This document shows positions 9,179-15,576 of a DNA stretch of 64,000 nt, piece after piece. Made by a program: the position numbers and the translations under genes. Every line of letters starts with the position of its first letter. Position 1 is the stretch's first letter. The notes beneath the pieces were generated by a model that saw nothing but the letters and a program-made list of their open reading frames with translations, did no database searches and had not been told where the DNA came from. The DNA comes from a gamma proteobacterium NOR5-3 (GTDB lineage: Bacteria > Pseudomonadota > Gammaproteobacteria > Pseudomonadales > Halieaceae), in NCBI GenBank assembly GCA_000158155.1, contig DS999407.1, forward strand, positions 253,919 to 317,918, in the 5' to 3' direction.

Positions 9179-9445
9179 CTAAAATCCAAACACGCTGCAG
9201 GCAAGCTCGCCGGCCAGTTCAATTGTGTCGCTTGGCAGCGCCATCAAGAATGCGGCCAGATCGAGGTCTGCCAATTGCGACAAGGCCTCCAGCGAACAAT
9301 CGTTCGTGAGAAGAGCAAGCACGGCCTCGGGATTAGCCCCCGCGTTGACCGCCGCGATATAAAGTTCCTGGTCGCAGGCAGATAGGCATAAGAATTCGCT
9401 GGCTTCCCGGTTCCACTCGATCAGGTCAGGACTTTGTACTGCCAT
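9179..9445 (-). CDS. Small hypothetical protein
   Basis: 88 residues, acidic and helical, no known motif. The ATG at 9445 has GGGAGA five bases upstream; the adjacent in-frame GTG at 9448 would be too close to it. It appears to be the first gene of the tightly packed cluster that runs leftward to the PcfJ-like gene. The secreted-repeat gene lies about 50 bases upstream. Confidence 0.6.
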   Translation of the reverse strand: MAVQSPDLIEWNREASEFLCLSACDQELYIAAVNAGANPEAVLALLTNDCSLEALSQLADLDLAAFLMALPSDTIELAGELACSVFGF

Positions 9446-9496
9446 CACTCTCTCCCTGTGTTGTTGCTCATAGCTTCGCGGCTGCGCAACCCACGG

Positions 9497-9958
9497 TTAT
9501 TGCTCGCCAATGATCTTTAAACCCTGCCCAAAGGGATTGGTCGGACTATCGGGCGAGAAGGGATTACCGGCGCCATAGGGGTTATTAATGGAGTCTGCTG
9601 AATAGGGACTGCCGTAGCGCCCATAGGGGTTGCTCACTGAATCGGCATCGTAAGGATTCGCGCTCAACTTGCCGCGGTAGTTGCCACTGCTGTCATACAA
9701 CTTGGCCGCATCCGTTGCATACGGGTTGGTGGCCGACTGATTGCTATAGGGGCTCCCATAACGACCATACGGATTGGCAATGCCATCAGCCTTGTAGGGA
9801 CTGCCCGCACCGTAAGGGTTACTCACGGAATCTGGATCAAATGGATTGGCGCTCAGGTTGCCAAGATCCGTTTGGGCACTAACTGTACTGGCCGCCAGAA
9901 GCGCCGTGAGGGCCAGGGTGCCTAACACTCGCTGGCATATATCGTTGTTCATCGTCAT
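9497..9958 (-). CDS. Secreted NPYG-repeat protein
   Basis: 153 residues. A Sec signal peptide is clear: a hydrophobic core LGTLALTALLAA ending ASTVSAQ, cleaved near residue 29. The mature part is almost entirely short degenerate repeats built on DS-x-x-NPYG and GSPYS (for example NPYGRYGSPYS, DSVSNPYG, NPFSPDS). It is rich in Asn, Pro, Tyr, Gly and Ser and has no cysteine. Function unknown; the composition suggests a flexible periplasmic or surface protein. GAGGAA seven bases before the ATG supports the start. It is the only secreted member of the gene row, so it may be a bystander. Confidence 0.75.
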   Translation of the reverse strand: MTMNNDICQRVLGTLALTALLAASTVSAQTDLGNLSANPFDPDSVSNPYGAGSPYKADGIANPYGRYGSPYSNQSATNPYATDAAKLYDSSGNYRGKLSANPYDADSVSNPYGRYGSPYSADSINNPYGAGNPFSPDSPTNPFGQGLKIIGEQ

Positions 9959-10007
9959 TTGTCATTTCCTCTTAAATGTCATGACCTATCAATGCACTTA
10001 CCGATTG

Positions 10008-10994
10008 TCAGAAATCGAGTTCCATCGCTTGCTGCCGCTGCCGTGTGGAACTGTCTGCATCCATCGCAAACGCGCATAAGTGCACAATCCGGTCTTTGGC
10101 GAAAAGCCCACCGCCGCTGAGATTGTCTTCCACTACCCGTAAGTCACTGCCCTCACCCAATGCGTCGAACCTCTCAACATGCGCTGACGCCACGCGGTCC
10201 AGAAATTCACGTGCAGCCAACTCGGGTTGGGCATCAGCGGAATCACCCATTGGCGTATCCAACCTGTCAGCGCGCAGCGCATCAATGGCATAGCTTCGCA
10301 GCACCTTGGGCATGAGTGCCTGCCATGTGCTGGACGCATCAAAGAGCTCCATACCGCGAACTTCTCCATCAATGGCAAAGACCGCGCCTACCTGACCCTC
10401 GGTAATAGCAAACGCTTGCTCAAACTCATCAAGCGACCCTGACTGGCTGTCGTACAGGGCCGATACCGCGCTTGTCTCAGACGCCACTTTGAAATCACTC
10501 AGTGCAAACGAGACGTCCTCCCAAACCGCACCCTGATCTGTTCGGCGGGAGCCACTGGTGCCCATATGCCCTGTGACATCGGCGGACTTCCTGGCGCGGC
10601 CACTGGCAAAAAAAGTCCGGTCCGAACTCTTGAAGGCCTCACTGTCATAATTCCAGCGTCCCGCTTCCACACAACTCACAGGAATGGTCTGCTTGGTACC
10701 GCCCGGAACGAGCAACGAAAGATTCACAATGCGGTTCTGCTTGGCGCCGAGCAGTTCTTCACCATCAAGCAAAAACAGTGACAGCTCACAGGCGTTGTCG
10801 AGCAGCAACTCCGGCACACTCCCGCCCTCGGAGATCTCCGATACAGTCGCCAAGCCCTCCGCCTGTGCACTGTCGAGCAGCGTGTAATCCGCGATCGTAG
10901 AAACCGACGACAGCAGCGGAAACACACTCAGCCGTCCTGATCGTTGTACCTGCCCCACACTGATGTGCTGAAGCGTTTCTTGAAATACTGTCAT
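10008..10994 (-). CDS. ARPP-1 (DUF6569-type) domain protein
   Basis: 328 residues. The N-terminal part matches the ARPP-1 family, named for association with ADP-ribosylglycohydrolase and rhodanese-phosphatase proteins: LSVFPLLS, YTLLDSA, then SVPELLLDN, LDGEELLGAKQNRIVN and VSCVEAGRW (roughly residues 20-135). Its occurrence ~2 kb from exactly those two enzyme types supports the call. Biochemical function is unknown. The ATG at 10994 is preferred over one at 11039, because family members begin shortly before the first strand and GGTGGG lies five bases upstream of it. Confidence 0.82.
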   Translation of the reverse strand: MTVFQETLQHISVGQVQRSGRLSVFPLLSSVSTIADYTLLDSAQAEGLATVSEISEGGSVPELLLDNACELSLFLLDGEELLGAKQNRIVNLSLLVPGGTKQTIPVSCVEAGRWNYDSEAFKSSDRTFFASGRARKSADVTGHMGTSGSRRTDQGAVWEDVSFALSDFKVASETSAVSALYDSQSGSLDEFEQAFAITEGQVGAVFAIDGEVRGMELFDASSTWQALMPKVLRSYAIDALRADRLDTPMGDSADAQPELAAREFLDRVASAHVERFDALGEGSDLRVVEDNLSGGGLFAKDRIVHLCAFAMDADSSTRQRQQAMELDF

Positions 10995-11178
10995 AGGGTC
11001 CCACCATATTCTTTCCACTCGTTTGAGCAGGGGAATCAATCCTAGACCGAAAAAAAATAAGCGCCATCGTGTATGGATTCACATGTCGCCTCACTACGCG
11101 TGTTTTTTCAAAAAGTGTCCAAAGAGTGTGTTATCCGTCACAGAAACATCGGTCAATCAGGCTTGGGTGTGCAAGCGC

Positions 11179-11436
11179 TTACCGCCGATACCGGCGGGGA
11201 GCGTCATCAACTGACTCAGAACTTGACGCCCAGACATTTGTCACGAGATCGAAATCAGCCTCCGCCGTCACACACACCTCATCCACCAGGGTGAGTAACT
11301 GCTCACGCAGAACCGCGGGTGGCATATCAGACGGAAAAACCTCTCGGAGCAGAAAATAGGTGTCGGACAACTGACGACGCGCCTCACCAATGAACTGCGG
11401 TTGCTTGCGCTCACCACCTTTAATGTGTCGAAACAT
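11179..11436 (-). CDS. Small hypothetical protein upstream of ARPP-1 gene
   Basis: 85 residues, soluble, with a charged N-terminus (MFRHIKGGERKQPQF) and a helical centre; not recognised. AAAGGAGAG stands seven bases before the ATG, which makes it a credible gene. It is followed after ~180 bases by the ARPP-1 gene in the same direction and is divergent from the HEPN-like gene, with a ~100-base shared promoter region (11437-11539). Confidence 0.5.
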   Translation of the reverse strand: MFRHIKGGERKQPQFIGEARRQLSDTYFLLREVFPSDMPPAVLREQLLTLVDEVCVTAEADFDLVTNVWASSSESVDDAPRRYRR

Positions 11437-11539
11437 ACGATGCTCTCCTTTGATCGTTATTGGCTACACACACGTGCACGCCTGCTTTTAGTTGGGGCAT
11501 ACTTGTTATCGACCTGCAAACTATCGATCGGGACGAGAC

Positions 11540-12190
11540 ATGGATTACACGACACTTAAGGCCCGTCATCGACAGGAACGCGATAGCTGGCCCAACAACC
11601 TGAGTCTTCGGGTCCATCGCGCCCTTAGCTGGCTTGATCGCTCAGAGCAGTGCGACGATGCGGACGGGCGGTTTATCTTTTTGTGGATAGCCTTCAATGG
11701 CGCCTATGCTCAGGAATTGGGGTCACTGCATGGCGGCACGGAGCGAGAGCGTTTTAGTCTTTTCCTGACGAAACTTGTAGAGCTCGATACGAGCAACCGG
11801 TTGCATCAACTCCTTTGGGACACCTATAGCGGCACCGTGCGAGTGCTACTCGACAACAAGTATGTGTTCCAGCCCTTTTGGGACGCGCACCATGGCGATG
11901 AGTCAGCATCTGACTGGGAAACACGCTTCGTCGAATCAAAGTCAGGAGCTCATAGAGCGTTGGCACGCAGCGACACGGCTACGGTTTTGAGTATCGTATT
12001 GACCCGACTCTACACACTGCGGAACCAGCTAATGCACGGCGGCGCCACCTGGAACGGCAGCATTAATCGCGATCAGCTGCGGGACTGCTCAAAATTTCTG
12101 GGGGAGCTTGTGCCCACGATGATTCTCGTAATGATGGACCACCCGAATACGCTATGGGGGGATGCGTGCTATCCCGTGGTTGAGGGCTAG
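11540..12190 (+). CDS. HEPN-like (Apea-type) protein
   Basis: 216 residues. The pattern FIFLWIAFNGAYA near residue 45, a helical middle, and LYTLRNQLMHGGATWNGSINR (R160 to H165, an R-x4-H motif) match Apea-like HEPN domains. HEPN proteins with this motif are often metal-independent RNases acting in toxin and defence systems; the nuclease role here is inferred. The start at 11540 is the ATG nearest the domain; another in-frame ATG lies at 11492. It is divergent from the ARPP-1 side of the gene row, so it may be its toxin-like partner or a separate gene. Confidence 0.65.
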   Translation: MDYTTLKARHRQERDSWPNNLSLRVHRALSWLDRSEQCDDADGRFIFLWIAFNGAYAQELGSLHGGTERERFSLFLTKLVELDTSNRLHQLLWDTYSGTVRVLLDNKYVFQPFWDAHHGDESASDWETRFVESKSGAHRALARSDTATVLSIVLTRLYTLRNQLMHGGATWNGSINRDQLRDCSKFLGELVPTMILVMMDHPNTLWGDACYPVVEG

Positions 12191-12231
12191 CATGTCCAGG
12201 TGCTGATACTTTGTCGCCCTCGCACTGACCG

Positions 12232-12789
12232 TTAGCCCACAATTATGCTAACGCCCGTCTGAAGGCGGTTCAGTCGATGCTGCAACAGGCTGACATCCAG
12301 TGCCGTCGGTAACTCAACACCTTTGTAGTCGTTGCCTGGGCATGGACCATTAATAAACCTCACCTCTCCTATCGGTGAATCGATTGATGAATTTGGACCT
12401 AGATCCAGATCACACAGCAACTCATACGCACGAGCATTAGGACTGTCATGCAGACACCAAGCGTCGCAAACGGTAGACCAATCCAGTGTGTCATCAGGCT
12501 CGATGCCAGTCTCCGCCCATTCCGCCAACGCCTCTTCAACCGGCTCAAAAGAATAGCGCTCGACAAACTCCCGTAGCGTCATCTCCGGCGGCTCCTCAGA
12601 CGGGTTACCCAGATAAAGCGTGAAATTGTCGGTGAAGTCACGGGACGCAATGACCGTCGTATGCGAGTCTGTCGGCGCCTGAAGCAGTGCCTCGCCGTGA
12701 TTTTCGAATACACTTAATGCTCGTTCAAAAAATCGTGGCAACACAAACCCTGTCGCGGTGCCGAGAAGGAACTGTCGTCGTGAGATCAT
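12232..12789 (-). CDS. Hypothetical Tat-signal protein
   Basis: 185 residues. The N-terminus MISRRQFLLGTATGFVLP is a twin-arginine signal (S-R-R-x-F-L) with a short hydrophobic core. The exported part is acidic and unassigned. It has two cysteines around residue 110 (VCDAWCLHD) and one near 150 (GPCPGN). The start shares ATGA with the stop of the zinc-ribbon gene before it, so the two are coupled. Folded or cofactor-bearing export is implied by the Tat signal, but no cofactor motif is recognisable. Confidence 0.65.
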   Translation of the reverse strand: MISRRQFLLGTATGFVLPRFFERALSVFENHGEALLQAPTDSHTTVIASRDFTDNFTLYLGNPSEEPPEMTLREFVERYSFEPVEEALAEWAETGIEPDDTLDWSTVCDAWCLHDSPNARAYELLCDLDLGPNSSIDSPIGEVRFINGPCPGNDYKGVELPTALDVSLLQHRLNRLQTGVSIIVG

Positions 12790-13493
12790 GGCGTCTCACC
12801 CTCACAGTCTTTGCCAACATCCTCCGACGCTCTACGCCGTCCCCTCCTTTCATCTACAAAGGCGCGCAGTTCGTCTTCTCCGCCCTTACGACGGCAGTAG
12901 CCGCAACCAAAAGAGTTGGACGCCGTGCTGATGTAGAGCGAATGGTTTGTCTCCGGACAACGGGCCCGCCAAGCAGCTGGGGCGGTGCCTGTGGGTTCAG
13001 GCTGCAGGCGTAGCTCCCGGGCAGCACGCACCACCGAGGTTTCCTTAGCAGACGCCTGAATAGCCATCGCATCGCCCTCTCGCTCCAGCCCTTCAACGGT
13101 CTCCTCATAAACTTGTTCTGAAAATATACCCGCCAGATACAACTTGCCGGGCCAAGCATGCCCCCAGCGGGAACGTACCAACGCGATGAATAGATTCTGC
13201 ACAACATCATCTGTGTTGTTGGAACAAAGCGCTCGCACCGCCAGGCCCTGCCTACAGGACACAGGCAGGGTTGCTGGCGATGCCGGCTCAAAATCGAGGG
13301 CGTCGGGGTGCGCAAGCCAGAGTTCGACATGGTCACCGAGTTGTCGTACATAAAGCGCCTCGTTAACCGAGGCGACCCCCAAATTAAGGCTGTATATGCA
13401 GACCAGTAAACTGCCTCGGGGGACTACCCCTCTATGACGCTTGACCCACGGGTTAACGTACACGACTTCGAACGCGTGATTCTCTTTAGACAT
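12786..13493 (-). CDS. Hypothetical protein with C-terminal CHC2-like zinc motif
   Basis: 235 residues. Residues 1-175 are unassigned. The C-terminus has CPETNHSLY followed ~13 residues later by CGYC-RRKGGEDELRAFV, a C-x4-H-x(n)-C-x2-C arrangement like the zinc finger of DnaG-type primases. Lack of the primase catalytic domain argues against primase activity; nucleic-acid binding is only a guess. The ATG at 13493 has AGGAG seven bases upstream. It is translationally coupled to the downstream Tat-signal gene. Confidence 0.6.
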   Translation of the reverse strand: MSKENHAFEVVYVNPWVKRHRGVVPRGSLLVCIYSLNLGVASVNEALYVRQLGDHVELWLAHPDALDFEPASPATLPVSCRQGLAVRALCSNNTDDVVQNLFIALVRSRWGHAWPGKLYLAGIFSEQVYEETVEGLEREGDAMAIQASAKETSVVRAARELRLQPEPTGTAPAAWRARCPETNHSLYISTASNSFGCGYCRRKGGEDELRAFVDERRGRRRASEDVGKDCEGETP

Positions 13494-13514
13494 GTCAAAT
13501 CTCCTACTCCCCAA

Positions 13515-13737
13515 GGATAATCGGCATAAATCAGCTCGGGGATCAGGAGCCAGATCAGCCGCTTTAGCTGCATTTTTATCCCGCCCGCAAGTTGGTGCTT
13601 AAATCGGCGGCTGTACTTCAATGTTGTGAATCGTTGAGCGTTGAGCGTTGAGTACGGTACAAACCATTCGCTAACTCGAAGTCATAAATAGGGTCATCTG
13701 AGGCATTCAGCCATTTAGAAAATCAGCAGCTCCACAT
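13515..13737. other. Intergenic stretch with a 7-bp triplication
   Basis: No gene is supported here. The only structure noticed is three tandem copies of CGTTGAG at 13632-13652. Part of the stretch must contain the promoter of the zinc-motif/Tat-protein pair. Confidence 0.4.
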
Positions 13738-13896
13738 TCATCCATTGGAACGAAAAGTCATCTCGACGATCCCGTTGGACGTAAAGGAGATAGCTGTAAT
13801 CAACTGCGCACTTTCGGGAATCCGCAGTCGATTCTCGGCCTGCTTCACCCACGGATCGACGATCTGCGTCCTGTCATCTTCTGTTTGATTCTGCAT
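13738..13896 (-). CDS. Very small ORF with good ribosome site
   Basis: 52 residues, beginning MQNQTEDDRTQIVDPWVKQA and ending in a beta-like stretch (ITAISFTSNGIVEMTF). AAAGGG sits seven bases before the ATG. No homologue is recognised. It occupies an otherwise empty stretch between the HD-domain gene and the zinc-motif gene, in the same direction as both, which is why I include it. Confidence 0.4.
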   Translation of the reverse strand: MQNQTEDDRTQIVDPWVKQAENRLRIPESAQLITAISFTSNGIVEMTFRSNG

Positions 13897-13994
13897 AAAA
13901 TTACCCTTTAGTTATTTCAGCACCGCGCCAATGCGCTTACGGCCGCTAAACCTCTGGAGTTAGGGTGGGACGCCATGCGAGTTAGTGCGTTTTT

Positions 13995-14483
13995 TTAAAC
14001 GTGATAGTCCGGCAGCGATCGCCGGTAGGCCGCTTCCAATACGCCAGGATCTTTAGCGGCTGAGGTACAGAGGTATTCAGGATTGGGCCTGATTCCCACA
14101 CGCCCAAGATCGAGTCGATCTGCATCCCAGCAAGTCATCACCGTGATATCGGCTTCTGTATACCCCTCGCTATGCTCTCTACACGCATCGGTCAGCTGTT
14201 TCAGCTGAGATCGATTCAAGTTGATAGTTTGCGGACATAGCGAAAAGACAAACTCTGCTGCCCGCTCGCCATGCCATGGGTCATAGTCGTCATTGACGCG
14301 AGCCACATCGTGAACAAACGCGAAGTACTCTACGACAGCTACGTCGGCTCCCGTGCTCTGCGCGAGCAGCAACCCATTGCGCCTGACTCGTGCCCAGTGA
14401 CGAACTCCGTGAATACCGCGCCAATCCAACTCAAATCGCGATCGCAGTAAGCCCAGAAGTGCCTTCGAAATGCGACTGTTCAT
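13995..14483 (-). CDS. HD-domain-like protein
   Basis: 162 residues. The pattern GIHGVRHWARV near residue 25, FAFVHDVAR (HD pair, about residue 55), a conserved HGERAAEF and a later CWDADRLDLGRVG matches HD-superfamily metal hydrolases in spacing (H...HD...D). Such proteins hydrolyse phosphate esters of nucleotides; the substrate is unknown here. AAGG lies ten bases before the ATG. It stands alone between two small cassettes. Confidence 0.72.
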   Translation of the reverse strand: MNSRISKALLGLLRSRFELDWRGIHGVRHWARVRRNGLLLAQSTGADVAVVEYFAFVHDVARVNDDYDPWHGERAAEFVFSLCPQTINLNRSQLKQLTDACREHSEGYTEADITVMTCWDADRLDLGRVGIRPNPEYLCTSAAKDPGVLEAAYRRSLPDYHV

Positions 14484-14517
14484 GATGAGCAGCCTTCATA
14501 ACATCCCACAAAGCACC

Positions 14518-15108
14518 TCATGACCAGACATCCCAGGTTGTATACACATCGTAAATACGATCGTCCGGGGCGCATTCGACATAATGACCTGTTAGCAGGT
14601 CAACGTTGACCCACCTGATACTGAGGCCATCCCGTCGGTCTCGGTTATATCTCGGCACCAACCCGTGAAAGATATCCCAAGATCTTGGGGCCTTCACGTA
14701 TCGCGGGATGATGCCACGCATGCCGGGCGCCAAGAAAAATATGCGTCCGTAACATTCCTTCCAAGGGTACCCATCAAGAACGCCAGATGGCGCACCGATA
14801 CCATCCCATTCCGAGTCATCGAATTCGATTTCGTTGCACCACCAGTTCGCCAAGGGCCAGGCATACATAGGATCATCTGCTTCCAACAAATCATAGTGAC
14901 CCGTCTGCAAATCAACGTCCGCCCACAGCACCCTATATTTTGGGTAGAACTCCCAACGCGGATCATCGTCATCGGGCGTCATCTGAACAGTGACAAACCG
15001 ATCCTTTGGGGGTGTATACAGCGGCTCGTCTGTCGACTGTTCTGCACACACAACAGAGGGTGCGGCGAGAGAGAAAGCGCTACCCCTAAGAAAATCACGA
15101 CGCCTCAT
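14518..15108 (-). CDS. Hypothetical Tat-signal protein with internal duplication
   Basis: 196 residues. The N-terminus MRRRDFLRGSAFSLAAPSVVCA is a twin-arginine signal. The mature part contains the same motif twice: WADVDLQTGHYD followed by DDPMYAWP around residues 62-85, and WVNVDLLTGHYV followed by DDRIYDVY near the C-terminus. This suggests an ancient duplication of a small beta unit. Function unknown. The start shares ATGA with the preceding 70-residue gene, mirroring the organisation of the other Tat-signal gene at 12232. Confidence 0.65.
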   Translation of the reverse strand: MRRRDFLRGSAFSLAAPSVVCAEQSTDEPLYTPPKDRFVTVQMTPDDDDPRWEFYPKYRVLWADVDLQTGHYDLLEADDPMYAWPLANWWCNEIEFDDSEWDGIGAPSGVLDGYPWKECYGRIFFLAPGMRGIIPRYVKAPRSWDIFHGLVPRYNRDRRDGLSIRWVNVDLLTGHYVECAPDDRIYDVYTTWDVWS

Positions 15109-15317
15109 GACTCACCAACCAATGCAGCGAGCGAGTCCATCACGATGGCGAATTCACTATGCGTAAGTGCACGGTGCCGAGCGATCAACGGCCATGGATT
15201 GGGCAAACGCTTACGGATGGAGCGAGCACGCTCCCCTGCGTAAAAGGCTTTTAAGGAATGCAGCTCGTCATCACTGAAGAGTGATTGGGCAATAACAACA
15301 GGCAAAGGGGTATTCAT
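15105..15317 (-). CDS. Small hypothetical protein coupled to Tat-signal protein
   Basis: 70 residues, no recognised domain; a central basic stretch (RARSIRKRLPNPWPLIARHR) is notable. The ATG at 15317 is chosen because GGAGA lies seven bases upstream; the frame is open further but without a ribosome site. The stop overlaps the next start (ATGA), so the pair is probably one functional unit. Confidence 0.55.
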   Translation of the reverse strand: MNTPLPVVIAQSLFSDDELHSLKAFYAGERARSIRKRLPNPWPLIARHRALTHSEFAIVMDSLAALVGES

Positions 15318-15576
15318 GGCAGGTCTCCTATATGTTCCATGTCTGCAAAGCAGAGCCATTGGCGCATCATTTGGACCACCGTTCCCGGAGTGGGCGGTTG
15401 GTGGGGCTATGCCCCTCTTGATGCAGGTGAGATGGTTACAGCTTTGAGGAGAAAAGTAAATCCTCACGGTCTTCAGGAGTGATCTCGATCACGAAATTTC
15501 AGTCAAAAGCAATTTTGCATCCTAACTATAAAACCAATAAGCGCGTGGCAAACGCGAGCTTCTTGCATGAATCCGC

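Noticed and set aside
12180-12240. Bidirectional terminator between the HEPN-like gene and the Tat-signal gene
   Set aside because: Only a six-base GGGCTA/TAGCCC pair ~45 bases apart is seen, without a compact hairpin or T-run.
13424-13621. Sixty-five-codon minus-strand ORF
   Set aside because: It overlaps the well-supported start region of the zinc-motif gene in another frame and has no ribosome site.
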